From: Paracoccaceae bacterium
Lineage (GTDB): Bacteria; Pseudomonadota; Alphaproteobacteria; Rhodobacterales; Rhodobacteraceae
Length of the DNA: 64,000 bases
Reading direction: 5' to 3'
Assembly: GCA_027489375.1 (NCBI GenBank)
Contig: JAIXZW010000007.1
Location: 124,001-188,000 of the forward strand
A model generated the notes under the pieces. That model did not search any database. It saw only the letters and a list, made by a program, of their open reading frames with translations, and had not been told where the DNA came from. Positions 34,460 to 43,694 of the stretch are shown one piece after another. Positions within the stretch are counted from its first letter, which is position 1. Each line of letters opens with the position of its first letter. The translations under genes and the position numbers were made by a program.

Positions 34460-35476
34460 TCAGGTGCGGGCCGCTTTCGCGTTCATCCGCGCCTTCTTCT
34501 TTTCGAACCGGGCCTGCATCTGCTCATCGCCCGCCTTGGAACCGTCGTGCCAGTAGCCGAACCACTTATCGAGCGGGATCAGCCCGTCGCCGCCATAGTT
34601 CACCTCGAAGTATTTGTGGTGCAGGTAATGGGCGTAGGCGTGGCTGTCGATTGCGGTGCCTTCGGTCACTTCCAGCTTGTCAAAGCCGATATGCCCGTTC
34701 ACCGCACCGAAGCCCGCGATGTGAAGCTGGAACATGGCGATGATCGGGTTCGACGGGATGATCAGGTGCCAGAAGGCCACCGCGTGATAGAGGAACCCTT
34801 CGACAGGGTGCATCGACAACGACGACCACGGGCTTGGGTTGACCGAGTTGTGGTGGACCGAATGGACCCATTTATAAAGCAGCGGCGTGTGGATCAGCCG
34901 GTGGATGGCGAAGAAGTGCACCTCGTGGATCGCGGGGGCCAGCAGCACCAGCGCGGCAAGGTAATAGGGATTGTCCGACCAGCTCAGCCACGGCACATAA
35001 CCGGCGGCAAAGGCGTGCAGGAAGACCACCTCGACCAGCGTCCAGAGCGGGATCGAGATGAAGAAGGACCGCAGGAAGTTGTCGATGTTCTGCGACTTGA
35101 ACCAGAACACGTCCGACGGCTGTTCGCTGGGGAATTTCGCGTTGTATTTGAAGCGGTTGCCCTGCTTGCGGCGGACATACCAGAACAGCTCGACCGAGCC
35201 ATACATGACAAAGATCGCGCCCGCGTTCACGGCATAGAGCCACAGCGCCCAGCCCCAGCCCAGCGTCTTCATCACCTCGACATCCGGCACGACGTAGAAC
35301 CAGTAAAGCAGCGCCGTGACCATGTGGAAGGCGTTCCACGGGAACAGGTATTCCGGCACCCAGCGCAGCACGCGGGCGATGCTGAACGGGCGCAGCCAGA
35401 ACGGGGCTACTTCCAGATGTGCGTTCGGGGCCCAGTCTCCGCGCTTGTTGCGGGTGCCGAATTTCAGATCGTCCAT
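34460..35476 (-). CDS. Sterol desaturase / fatty acid hydroxylase family di-iron oxygenase
   Basis: Encodes 338 aa, an integral membrane protein with about four spans. The histidine clusters that bind two iron atoms are visible: HEVHFFAIHRLIH (about residue 185), HSVHHNSVN (about 203) and, near the C-terminus, HAYAHYLHHKYFEVNYGG. It is divergent from the LacI gene and lies 99 bases upstream of the binding-protein gene, so it is the first gene of the cassette. With the Rieske ferredoxin encoded downstream it could form a hydroxylating or ether-cleaving oxygenase, analogous to the proposed MocD/MocE pair. The substrate is unknown. Confidence 0.85.
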   Translation of the reverse strand: MDDLKFGTRNKRGDWAPNAHLEVAPFWLRPFSIARVLRWVPEYLFPWNAFHMVTALLYWFYVVPDVEVMKTLGWGWALWLYAVNAGAIFVMYGSVELFWYVRRKQGNRFKYNAKFPSEQPSDVFWFKSQNIDNFLRSFFISIPLWTLVEVVFLHAFAAGYVPWLSWSDNPYYLAALVLLAPAIHEVHFFAIHRLIHTPLLYKWVHSVHHNSVNPSPWSSLSMHPVEGFLYHAVAFWHLIIPSNPIIAMFQLHIAGFGAVNGHIGFDKLEVTEGTAIDSHAYAHYLHHKYFEVNYGGDGLIPLDKWFGYWHDGSKAGDEQMQARFEKKKARMNAKAART

Positions 35477-35700
35477 CGTCGTCCTTCCTTATCCCTTCCT
35501 GCGGGAGGACGGACGGCATGGGGCAGCGGCGGCGGAACATGTCCCGCGCCACGGGGGCCGATGCGACCCCGCCCTGTCCTGTCCGAATTCTCCCTGTCGC
35601 AATAATCGGGGACTCAGCGTCCCGTTCCGTCGCGATGGCCGGAAATAAGCGCCTTGACGCATATCAAATCAAGCCGCAATGATAGCGAAAACATGAATTC

Positions 35701-35742
35701 GTATCATTCGTATCAGGATACGACCACCATGATACGTATCAT
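35701..35742. promoter_or_regulatory. Cluster of GATACGTATC-type operators before lacI-family gene
   Basis: A perfect 14-bp palindrome ATGATACGTATCAT lies at 35729-35742, 14 bases before the LacI-family start codon. A second arrangement CGTATC-AG-GATACG lies at 35709-35722 and a further GTATCA half at 35701. These repeated GTATC/GATAC halves in AT-rich DNA between divergent genes are the likely operators of the LacI-family protein, controlling itself and the oxygenase-led operon. Confidence 0.72.
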
Positions 35743-35755
35743 ATCAGGAACCGCC

Positions 35756-36778
35756 ATGCGCCGCCCGACCATCCCCGACCTTGCCGAAGCCGCAGGCGTT
35801 TCCGTCGCCACGGTGAACCGCGTCCTCTCGGGTGCGCCCAATGTCCGGCTCGCCACGCGCGAGGCGGTGCAGCAAGCCGCCGAAGAGATCGGCTTTTACG
35901 GCCTTGGCAGCATACAGGCCCGCGTTTCCGCCGCCCGCCCGCGCCTGCGCTTCGGCGTCCTCCTCCTCCAACCCCACCGCCCGTTCTACCAGAACGTCGC
36001 CCGCGCGCTGGAAGAGGCCGCCGCCACCGCCACGGGGGCCGAGGTGGAATTGCGGATCGAATTCCTCGAAGACCTCTCGCCGCAGAACATCGCCGACCGT
36101 GCGCTTGCCCTGTCGCAGGATTGCCACGCCATCTGCGTCACGTCGGCCGTCCACCCCGTCGTCACGGCGGCGCTCGAACGGATTCAGGCAAAGGGCATCC
36201 CCGTCTTTGCGCTGATCTCGCAAATCTCGGTCACGGGGCAGATGTCCTACATCGGGCTGGACAACTGGAAGGTCGGGCGCACCTCGGCCTGGACCTTTGC
36301 CAATATCTGCAAGACGGCGGGAAAGATCGGCATCCTGATGGGCAATCCGCGCTACCGGAACCAGGAAATGAACGAGACGGGCTTCCGCTCCTATTTCCGC
36401 GAAATGGCGCCGGATTTCACGCTGCTCGAACCCATCTCCACCTTCGAATCCGCCGCCGTCGCGCAAGAGATGACGGAAAAGCTGCTGGCCGATCACCCCG
36501 ATCTTGCGGGGCTTTACATCTCGGGCGGGGGGATCAGCGGTGCGCTTGCCGCACTGCGGGCCAGTGGCAAGGCGGGGCAGATGGTGGTGGTGGGCTACGA
36601 CCTGACCGAAGTCACCCGTGCGGCCCTGCTCGACGGGACCATGACGCTTGTCATATCGCACCCCCTTGCCCGTCTGGCCCGCGATGCCATCGATGGCATG
36701 GTCCGCGCCGCCGCAAACCCCGCCAGCAACCAGACCAGCATCGCGCCCTTCGAAATCTACACGCGCGAGAATATCTGA
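35756..36778 (+). CDS. LacI-family transcriptional regulator
   Basis: Encodes 340 aa. The N-terminal helix-turn-helix is TIPDLAEAAGVSVATVNRVLSGAPNVRLATREAV in segments (residues 4-38), followed by a periplasmic-binding-like domain (FGVLLLQPHRPFYQNVARALEE, ITSAV region, YISGGGISGALAAL). The start at 35756 is preferred over an upstream frame because it gives the canonical LacI N-terminus and leaves the palindromic operator outside the gene. It probably represses the divergent oxygenase-transporter-enzyme operon. Confidence 0.88.
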   Translation: MRRPTIPDLAEAAGVSVATVNRVLSGAPNVRLATREAVQQAAEEIGFYGLGSIQARVSAARPRLRFGVLLLQPHRPFYQNVARALEEAAATATGAEVELRIEFLEDLSPQNIADRALALSQDCHAICVTSAVHPVVTAALERIQAKGIPVFALISQISVTGQMSYIGLDNWKVGRTSAWTFANICKTAGKIGILMGNPRYRNQEMNETGFRSYFREMAPDFTLLEPISTFESAAVAQEMTEKLLADHPDLAGLYISGGGISGALAALRASGKAGQMVVVGYDLTEVTRAALLDGTMTLVISHPLARLARDAIDGMVRAAANPASNQTSIAPFEIYTRENI

Positions 36779-36784
36779 AGCCGG

Positions 36785-37213
36785 TCAGCCCCGGCCTGCG
36801 GCAAGGGCGGCCAGCGCCAGATAGCGCCCGCCCTTCGCCAGCGTCACCAGCAGCGCAAACCGCCAGAATGGCTCGCGCAGCATTCCGGCCACCAGCGTCA
36901 GCGGATCGCCGACCACGGGCAGCCATGCGCCAAGCAGGCTCCAATAGCCCCAGCGCCCGTACCACCCCGCCGCCCGCCCGATCTGCGCCTGCGACACGGG
37001 AAACCACCGCCGGCCGGAAAACCGGAACAGGAACCGCCCCAGAACCCAGTTCACCACCGATCCCAGCACATTGCCCAGCGTCGCCACCGCCAGAAGCAGC
37101 CAGACGGGATGCGTCGCGCCAAGGATCATGCCCAGCAGCACCGCCTCGGACTGCGCCGGAACCAGGGTGGCGGCAAGGAAAGCCGCAAGGAACAGCCCGC
37201 CAAGCGCCAGCAT
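36785..37213 (-). CDS. YqaA-family (SNARE-associated / DedA-like) membrane protein
   Basis: Encodes 142 aa from the ATG at 37213, the same length as Escherichia coli YqaA. It carries the family blocks FLAATLVPAQSEAVLLGMI, ATLGNVLGSVVNWVLGRF and LLGAWLPVVGDPLTLVAGMLR, ending ALAALAAG. Four or so membrane segments. DedA-superfamily proteins are linked to phospholipid flipping and membrane homeostasis. The adjacent GTG at 37216 is an alternative start. It converges with the LacI gene (6-base gap) and is not part of either sugar cassette. The 268 bases upstream hold no gene that I can recognise. Confidence 0.82.
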   Translation of the reverse strand: MLALGGLFLAAFLAATLVPAQSEAVLLGMILGATHPVWLLLAVATLGNVLGSVVNWVLGRFLFRFSGRRWFPVSQAQIGRAAGWYGRWGYWSLLGAWLPVVGDPLTLVAGMLREPFWRFALLVTLAKGGRYLALAALAAGRG

Positions 37214-37481
37214 CACATCCCGCGCCCCGACAAGGCCGGCCCCCGCCGGAAAATCCCGCCGCCACGCGATGGCCGCAGGGCAATGGCAGGCTGGCAGGTG
37301 GGAAGGGGCGGCCGCGTCATGCGCCATCCCTACCGCCACCGCCGCGATCCGGCAACCGCCACCCTCGCCGCTCGCAGTAGCGGCCCTGCATGAGAAACGG
37401 CAACGCCTCCTGCCACAGGGCACGCCCCACGGCATCCTCGGCCGGACATCCTCGCCCCCGACGACCACAGACCGTGACGGG

Positions 37482-38606
37482 TCAGAGCGAAAGCCACCTT
37501 CCGCCCGCTTCGCTGGATCGCACGCAGGCATCGATGAAACGCATCCCGTCGAGTCCGTCCTGCGCATCGGCAAGCATATCGCCGCCCTGTTCGCCACCCC
37601 CCGCCGCCCGCCGTTCCAACAGGTCGGCAGCGTCCGAGTAGAGGGTCGCAAAGGCTTCCAGATACCCCTCGGGATGGCCCGCCGGAACCCTTGCCGGTGT
37701 GCCGGACAGGCCGTCACCGCGGCGCAGCAGGCGGGTTGCCCCGCCAAGCGGAGTGAATTCGAGCCAGTCGGGGTTTTCCTGCTCCCACGCCAGCCCCCCC
37801 TTCGACCCCGCGATGCGGAGGCGGAGGGCGTTCTTGGTGCCGGAGGTGATCTGGCTTGCCCAGATCATCCCCTTGGCCCCCGAGGCGAAGCGCAACAGGA
37901 CCGATGCGTTGTCGTCCAGCCTCCGTCCCGGCCCGAACGCGGTCAGTTCGGCCAGGACCGCCTCCAACGGCAAGCCGGTCACGAAGCTCGCCAGATTGGC
38001 CGCATGGGTGCCGATATCGGCGATGCAGCCGCCTGCCCCCGAAAAAAGCGGGTCGGTGCGCCAGAGGGCCTGTTTCTGGCCGTCCCGTTCGATGGGACCG
38101 GCAAGCCAGTCCTGCAGATACTCGACCTGCACATGACGCACCGCGCCGATATCGCCGCGCGCGATCATGGCACGCGCCTCGCGCACCATCGGATAGCCGG
38201 TATAGGTCTGGGTCAGGACGAAAGGGACTGCCGTTTCGCGGACCAATGCGGCCAGCGCCTCGGCTTCCGCCAGCGTTGCGGTCATCGGCTTGTCGCAGAT
38301 CACGGGAATGCCCGCCCGAAGGAAAGCCGTCGCGACCGCGCCATGCAGATGGTTCGGCGTGACGATGGCAACGGCGTCGATCCCGTCGGGGCGGTCAGCC
38401 TCGGCAACGGCCATCCGGTTGAAATCGGCATAGGCGCGATCCGGCGCGATCCCGAGTTCGTCCGCGGAAGCGGCGGCGCGCCGGGGGTCCGAGGAAAACG
38501 CCCCGGCAACAAGGTCCCACCTGCCATCGAGGCGGGACGCAATGCGGTGGACCCCGCCGATGAACGCTCCCTGCCCGCCGCCGACCATCCCGAGCTTCAA
38601 TGCCAT
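37482..38606 (-). CDS. Gfo/Idh/MocA-family oxidoreductase (sugar cassette 2, copy A)
   Basis: Encodes 374 aa. Rossmann motif GMVGGGQGAFIGGVHR (residues 7-22), NHLHGAVATAFL, then the family lysine block VICDKPMTATLAEAEAL and GGCIADIGTHAANL near residue 195. This subgroup oxidises C3 or C1 hydroxyls of sugars. The start at 38606 overlaps the isomerase gene by 10 bases, so the two are translationally coupled. It is the last gene of cassette 2 on this strand. Confidence 0.83.
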   Translation of the reverse strand: MALKLGMVGGGQGAFIGGVHRIASRLDGRWDLVAGAFSSDPRRAAASADELGIAPDRAYADFNRMAVAEADRPDGIDAVAIVTPNHLHGAVATAFLRAGIPVICDKPMTATLAEAEALAALVRETAVPFVLTQTYTGYPMVREARAMIARGDIGAVRHVQVEYLQDWLAGPIERDGQKQALWRTDPLFSGAGGCIADIGTHAANLASFVTGLPLEAVLAELTAFGPGRRLDDNASVLLRFASGAKGMIWASQITSGTKNALRLRIAGSKGGLAWEQENPDWLEFTPLGGATRLLRRGDGLSGTPARVPAGHPEGYLEAFATLYSDAADLLERRAAGGGEQGGDMLADAQDGLDGMRFIDACVRSSEAGGRWLSL

Positions 38607-39667
38607 TTCGCCAGTCCCAGCATGCGCTCGATGCGCGCCTGATCGACCTGCCCGTTTGCAAAGTCGTCGAACGCCTTCTCCGTCACCTCGACCAGATGCC
38701 GTGCGATGAAGGGCGCCCCCTCGGCGGCACCCTGCGCGGGGGATTTCAGGAAACACTCCCATTCCATCACCGCCCAGCCGCGATAGCCGTATTGCGTCAG
38801 CCGGGTGAATACGGCCGGAAAATCCACCTGTCCGTCACCAAGGCTGCGGAAGCGCCCTGCGCGTTCGGACCACGGCGAATAGCCGGAATAGACGCCCTGC
38901 CGCCCGTCAGGGCGAAATTCGGCATCCTTGACGTGAAACGCCGAGATGCGGTCGTGGTAAAGGTCGATGAAGGCCAGATAATCCATCGCCTGCAACAGGA
39001 AGTGCGACGGGTCATAGTTGATGCGGGCGCGGGGGTGTTCGGCGACCGCCGACAGAAACCGCTCCCAGCTTGCACCGTCGAACACATCTTCTCCGGGATG
39101 CAGTTCGAAGCCGATATCGACACCCGCATCATCATAGGCGTCGAGGATTGGCCGCCAACGGCGGGCCAGTTCCACGAATGCCGTCTCGACCAGCCCCGCA
39201 GGTCGCTGCGGCCAGGGGTAAAGGTAGGGAAAGGCCAGCGACCCCGTGAAGCTGACGGTTCCCGACAGCCCCAGACGCCGCGCCGCAGTGGCGGCCTTGA
39301 CAACCTGATCCACCGCCCAAGCCTGCCGCTTGGCGGGGTTGCCCCGGACAACCTCGGGCGCAAAGGCATCGAAGGCCGTGTCATAGGCGGGATTGACCGC
39401 GATCAACTGGCCTTGCAGGTGGGTGGACAGTTCCGTGATGGCGAGGCCCGCATCGGAGCAGATGCCAAGCACCTCGTCGGCATAGGTCTGGCTTTCGGCA
39501 CAGCGGTCCAGATCGAAGAGCCGGCGGTCCCATGTCGGAATCTGCACCGCCCGGTAGCCCAGCCCCGCCGCCCATCTTGCAATGTTCGGCAGGCTGTCGA
39601 ACGGCGCATCATCACCCGCGAACTGGGCAAGGAAGATGCCCGGCCCCTTGATCGCCGCCCCCATCAT
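38597..39667 (-). CDS. Sugar phosphate isomerase/epimerase (sugar cassette 2, copy A)
   Basis: Encodes 356 aa, a xylose-isomerase-like TIM barrel. Likely metal ligands appear in IGFELHPGEDVFDG (Glu/His), INYDPSHFLLQAMD (Asp/His), SAFHVKDAEF (His) and AVMEWECFLK (Glu). It is about 80 residues longer than the copy at 44957. The ATG at 39667 overlaps the ABM gene stop (ATGA); a second ATG follows directly. It probably acts before or after the coupled dehydrogenase in a keto-sugar pathway. Confidence 0.82.
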   Translation of the reverse strand: MMGAAIKGPGIFLAQFAGDDAPFDSLPNIARWAAGLGYRAVQIPTWDRRLFDLDRCAESQTYADEVLGICSDAGLAITELSTHLQGQLIAVNPAYDTAFDAFAPEVVRGNPAKRQAWAVDQVVKAATAARRLGLSGTVSFTGSLAFPYLYPWPQRPAGLVETAFVELARRWRPILDAYDDAGVDIGFELHPGEDVFDGASWERFLSAVAEHPRARINYDPSHFLLQAMDYLAFIDLYHDRISAFHVKDAEFRPDGRQGVYSGYSPWSERAGRFRSLGDGQVDFPAVFTRLTQYGYRGWAVMEWECFLKSPAQGAAEGAPFIARHLVEVTEKAFDDFANGQVDQARIERMLGLAKWH

Positions 39668-39963
39668 TCAGCCCGTTCCGACAGCAGGGTCAGCGGGCGG
39701 ATGTTGACCGGACAGGCCAGCAGACGGTCGAGTTGCGAAAACAGCGGTTGCAGATGCGGCATGGCCAGATGCGCGTCGAGAGCGGCGCGGTCAGACCAGT
39801 TTTCATAGAAGACGAAAACGCAAGGGTCGGCCGCATCGACATGGAAGTCATAGTTGATGCAGCCCGCCTCGGCCCGCGTGGGGGCGACCTGCGCCGCCAG
39901 CAGGGTCAACAATTCCTCGCGGGTTTCGGGGCGGGCGGTGACGGTTCCGATGATCGTATACAT
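39664..39963 (-). CDS. Antibiotic-biosynthesis-monooxygenase (ABM) domain protein
   Basis: Encodes 99 aa, a single ferredoxin-like ABM domain (MYTIIGTVTARPETREELL, CINYDFHVDAADPCVFVFYENW, HLQPLFSQL). Family members include quinol monooxygenases such as YgiN and many proteins of unknown function. It sits between the permease and the isomerase gene with a 2-base gap and an ATGA overlap respectively, so it belongs to the sugar operon. Its function there is unclear: an oxygenase, lyase or mutarotase-like step are all possible. Confidence 0.78.
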   Translation of the reverse strand: MYTIIGTVTARPETREELLTLLAAQVAPTRAEAGCINYDFHVDAADPCVFVFYENWSDRAALDAHLAMPHLQPLFSQLDRLLACPVNIRPLTLLSERAE

Positions 39964-39965
39964 GG

Positions 39966-40922
39966 TCAGCGCCTCTTCTGGCTCAGGGCGACGGCAAGGA
40001 TGATGATCCCGCCCCGCGCGATCAGTTGCTGGCTGAATTCCAGCCCCATGAGGATCAGCCCGTTGTTGATCAGCCCGATCATCAGCGCGCCGACGATGGT
40101 GCCGATCACGGTGCCCTTGCCTCCGAACAGGCTCGTCCCGCCAAGGACCGCTGCGGCGATGACCGACAGCTCGTCCCCCTCGCCAAGCTGGAAGCGCCCC
40201 GATTGCAGGCGACCGGCATAAAGCATCCCCGCCAGTGCCGCCGCGCAAGAGGACAGGACAAGCACGCGAAACTTGATCGACGCCGTGTCGATGCCGGAAT
40301 AGCGCGCCGCCGTCTCGCCCCCGCCGGTCGCCAGAACCCTGCGGCCAAAACCCGACCGGCGCAGCGCGACATGACCCGCACCCGCAATGAGCGCGATCCA
40401 GAACATCAGCACGGGAACCGGCCCGACCGAACCGCCGCCGAAAACCCATGAATAGGACGGCGACAGGATCGGCACGGCGGCGGTGTCCGAAATCCACATG
40501 GCGACGCCCTTGGCGATGCCCATCATGGCAAGCGTGGTCAGAAAGGACGGAATGCCGATCCGCGTCGTAAGCCAGCCGTTGAACACACCCACCGCAAGCC
40601 CCGTGGCCAGTCCGGCAAGCAGGCCGCCGAAGGGTCCGGCAACCGCAATCGCCATGGCGACCGTCACCGTGGCAAGCCCCGCGACGGCACCCACCGACAG
40701 GTCGATCTCGCCCGCCGACAGAACGAAGGTCATGGCGACCGCCATCACCGCGATCATCGCCGTCTGGCGCACGATGTTCAGCAGGTTGTTCGGGTTCAAA
40801 AAGCCCTTGTCGTTCAGCGTCAGCGCGAAGGCGATGAAGATCACCACGAAGCCGATGTAGATGATGTTCTGCCGCCAGTTGGCGAAGAATGCCCCGGCGG
40901 GGGCGGATGCTGGCTTAGCCAT
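39966..40922 (-). CDS. Sugar ABC transporter permease (RbsC-like, cassette 2)
   Basis: Encodes 318 aa with about nine or ten spans and the CUT2 permease motif SAGEIDLSVGAVAGLATV near residue 69, plus AAVLGGTSLFGGKGTVIGT near 255. The start overlaps the end of the ATPase gene by 8 bases. It forms the channel of the cassette-2 importer. Confidence 0.9.
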   Translation of the reverse strand: MAKPASAPAGAFFANWRQNIIYIGFVVIFIAFALTLNDKGFLNPNNLLNIVRQTAMIAVMAVAMTFVLSAGEIDLSVGAVAGLATVTVAMAIAVAGPFGGLLAGLATGLAVGVFNGWLTTRIGIPSFLTTLAMMGIAKGVAMWISDTAAVPILSPSYSWVFGGGSVGPVPVLMFWIALIAGAGHVALRRSGFGRRVLATGGGETAARYSGIDTASIKFRVLVLSSCAAALAGMLYAGRLQSGRFQLGEGDELSVIAAAVLGGTSLFGGKGTVIGTIVGALMIGLINNGLILMGLEFSQQLIARGGIIILAVALSQKRR

Positions 40923-42486
40923 GTGAGGCCTCCTTGATGCTCAGGGCTTTCTGGATTTCGACCTGCAACCGCCGTTCGGCGGCTTGCAGCGCGTGTTCGG
41001 GATTGGTCTCGGCAGGGTCGTCCAATTCGGCGCGGTCAAGCACCTGATGCGCCCGCCCGTCCGCCATCACCACGATCCGGTCACAGGCCGTCAGCAGTTC
41101 CGACAGTTCCGAGGAAATGACGATCACGCCCTTGCCCGCCTGCGCCAGTTCGCGCACCAGACGGATGATCTCGGCCTTCGACCCGATGTCGATGCCCGCC
41201 GTGGGTTCGTCGAGGATCAGGATTTCCGGCCCGGTCGCCAGCCATTTCCCGATCACCACCTTTTGCTGGTTTCCCCCCGACAGGGTCGATACCGCATGGT
41301 CGCGGCTTGCCGTCTTGATCGACAGGCGTGAAATCATCTCGTCAGCGATCGCGCGCACGCGGCCACGGTCCACGAAACCGCGCGGCGAGATGCGCCCCAC
41401 GACCGACATGACCATGTTGTCGGCCACGCTATGGGCCGGAATGATGCCTTGCGTCGCCCGCGCCTCGGGCACCAGTGCGATCCCGTGGGCAATCGCATCC
41501 GAAGGACGGCGGATCGCAACCGTCCGTCCCTTGATGCGGATCTCGCCCGCAACCGCAGGTTCGACCCCCGCGATCACCCGCGCCAGCGCCGACCGCCCAG
41601 ACCCGAGCAATCCGGCCAACCCCAGCACTTCGCCCCGATGGAGGACAAGGCTCACATCTTCCGGCTTGTGCGGTCCGGTCACGGTGGAGAGTTCCAGCAG
41701 CACCTCGCCCCGCGTGACATCGCCCCGCGCCACATCGGCCAGCCCTTTCGACTTCTTGCCGACGATATGTTCGATCATCACGTCGATCGGCAGGTCGGAC
41801 AGCGGCGCGGTGATCACATGCCTGCCGTCCCGCAGGATCGTGGCACGGTCCGCGATGCGGGCAATCTCGTCCATGCGGTGGCTGACATAGATGATCGCCA
41901 CGCCTTCGGCCTTCAAGGTCCGCAAGAACACGAACAGCCGTTCCACATCCGACACCGAAAGCGCGGTCGACGGCTCGTCAAGGATCAGCACCCGCGCCTT
42001 CTGGCTGATGGCCTTGGCAATCTCGGTCAACTGCTTCTGGCCTGCGCCCAGATCCCCGACCAGCGCGTCCGGATCGACCTCGACCTGCAACATGTCGAAA
42101 ATCGCCTGCGCACGGCGGACGGACTCGGCATCGTCGATCATGCCGCGTGCATCCCGCGCCTCGCGCGTCAGAAAGACGTTCTGCGCCACGGTCAGCGTGG
42201 GGATCAGCGACATTTCCTGAAAGTTCATGGCGATACCCGCCGCCCGCGCCGCCTCGGGCGAGTGGGCGGCCAAGCGTTGGCCACCAACCTCGATTTCACC
42301 CTCTTCCGGCACGTGAACGCCGTTCAGCACCTTGAGGATCGTGGACTTCCCCGCCCCGTTGCCGCCAAGCAGGGCGTGGACTTCACCGGCAAAGACCTCG
42401 AAATCCACACCGTCCAGCGCACGGATGCCGCCAAAGGATTTGGAAATCCCCGTCATCCGCACGGCAATCGGGGCGGGGGCGGTCAT
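40915..42486 (-). CDS. Sugar ABC transporter ATPase (duplicated, RbsA-like, cassette 2)
   Basis: Encodes 523 aa with two ABC cassettes, as in RbsA/MglA. Cassette 1: GGNGAGKSTILKVL, VLILDEPSTALS. Its signature region reads LGAGQKQLTEIAKA, the usual relaxed form. Cassette 2: the Walker A is degenerate (GLLGSGRSALARV), with STLSGGNQQKVVIGKW and LILDEPTAGID intact. This asymmetry is normal for CUT2 ATPases. The start overlaps the Gfo/Idh gene stop by ATGA. Confidence 0.9.
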   Translation of the reverse strand: MTAPAPIAVRMTGISKSFGGIRALDGVDFEVFAGEVHALLGGNGAGKSTILKVLNGVHVPEEGEIEVGGQRLAAHSPEAARAAGIAMNFQEMSLIPTLTVAQNVFLTREARDARGMIDDAESVRRAQAIFDMLQVEVDPDALVGDLGAGQKQLTEIAKAISQKARVLILDEPSTALSVSDVERLFVFLRTLKAEGVAIIYVSHRMDEIARIADRATILRDGRHVITAPLSDLPIDVMIEHIVGKKSKGLADVARGDVTRGEVLLELSTVTGPHKPEDVSLVLHRGEVLGLAGLLGSGRSALARVIAGVEPAVAGEIRIKGRTVAIRRPSDAIAHGIALVPEARATQGIIPAHSVADNMVMSVVGRISPRGFVDRGRVRAIADEMISRLSIKTASRDHAVSTLSGGNQQKVVIGKWLATGPEILILDEPTAGIDIGSKAEIIRLVRELAQAGKGVIVISSELSELLTACDRIVVMADGRAHQVLDRAELDDPAETNPEHALQAAERRLQVEIQKALSIKEASHG

Positions 42487-43649
42487 TCCACCCGCTCCCA
42501 TTTGCCACTTTCGCCCGACCGCAGCATCGCGTCGGCCACGAGTTCCGTCAGCAGACCGTCCTCGAAATTCGGGCTGGGCTGCTTGCCGCTGGCAATCGCG
42601 CTGAAAAGGTCGAAGCATTCCACGATCTTCGTCTCGGAATAGCCGATGCCCAGACCGGGGATCGGCCACAGACCGCCGCCATAGGGATGGGCAGGGCCGG
42701 TATAGACGGTGCGGAAGCCACGCGCGTCGGCGGGATCGTCGGCGAACATCACCTGCAATTCGTCGCGGCGTTCGTAGTTGAAATGGATCGAACCTTTGGT
42801 GCCGTGAATCTCCAGCGTGATGAAGTTGTTGCGCCCCCAAGCGTTGCGGGTCGCTTCAAGGCTGCCGATGGCCCCGCCCGCAAAGCGCAGCATCGAGACC
42901 ACCTCGTCATCCACATCGACAGGCGCGCGTTCGGCATCGGCGGATTTCTCCGACGCGCCCAGCTTGTCCACGCCCCCCTGCTGCATCGGGCGCGAGGTGA
43001 CATAGGTCTTCGTCATCGCGATCACCTCGGCAATCGGCCCGACAAGGTAATGCGCGAGGTCCACCACATGGGTTCCGATATCGCCCACCGCGCCCGATCC
43101 CGCGATCTTCTTCTGGAAGCGCCAGGACAGCGGGCCGTTCTCGCCCGCCGACCAGTCCTGAAGATAGGTGCCGCGAAAATTCAGGATGCGGCCGATGCGG
43201 CCCTCGTCGATGTATTTCTTGGCCAGCGCCACGGCGGGCGTGCGGCGGTAGTTGAAGGCGACCATGTGGATGATCCCTGCGGCCTTTGCCGCCTCGGTCA
43301 TCGCGCGGGCTTCCTCGACCGTCCGCGCCAGCGGCTTTTCGCAGATGATGTGCTTGCCGGCCTTGGCAGCGGCAATCGCGATCTCGGCATGCACGTTGTT
43401 GGGCGTGCAAATATCCACCACGTCGATGTCGGGCCGCGCCACCACGCTGCGCCAGTCGCTCGACGCCTCGTCGAAGCCGAAACGGCGGCGGGCTTCCTCG
43501 GCGGCCCCGTCGGTGATGTCCACGACAACCTTGCGGTGCGGAATGGCGGGGGCGGGCCAGAAGAACATCGGCATCGCGGCATAGGCCATGGCGTGCGCCT
43601 TGCCCATGAATCCGCCGCCGATCATGGCAACGTTCATAACTTTGGTCAT
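42483..43649 (-). CDS. Gfo/Idh/MocA-family oxidoreductase (sugar cassette 2, copy B)
   Basis: Encodes 388 aa. Rossmann motif VAMIGGGFMGKAHAMAYAA (residues 7-25), PNNVHAEIAI, the family block IICEKPLARTVEEAR near residue 100 and GAVGDIGTHVVDLAHY near 190. It differs from copy A and resembles glucose-6-P-independent sugar and levoglucosan/inositol-type dehydrogenases. It lies between the binding-protein gene and the ATPase gene. Two different Gfo/Idh enzymes in one operon suggest an oxidise-then-reduce scheme through a keto-sugar. Confidence 0.84.
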   Translation of the reverse strand: MTKVMNVAMIGGGFMGKAHAMAYAAMPMFFWPAPAIPHRKVVVDITDGAAEEARRRFGFDEASSDWRSVVARPDIDVVDICTPNNVHAEIAIAAAKAGKHIICEKPLARTVEEARAMTEAAKAAGIIHMVAFNYRRTPAVALAKKYIDEGRIGRILNFRGTYLQDWSAGENGPLSWRFQKKIAGSGAVGDIGTHVVDLAHYLVGPIAEVIAMTKTYVTSRPMQQGGVDKLGASEKSADAERAPVDVDDEVVSMLRFAGGAIGSLEATRNAWGRNNFITLEIHGTKGSIHFNYERRDELQVMFADDPADARGFRTVYTGPAHPYGGGLWPIPGLGIGYSETKIVECFDLFSAIASGKQPSPNFEDGLLTELVADAMLRSGESGKWERVE

Positions 43650-43694
43650 CGTCGGTCTCCGGTGCTGGAAAAGGCGGGGAGCTGAAGGGGAAAG

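Noticed and set aside
37214-37747. N-terminal extension of the YqaA-family gene
   Set aside because: The upstream frame is Arg/Pro-rich without family similarity; the 142-residue product from 37213 matches the family length.
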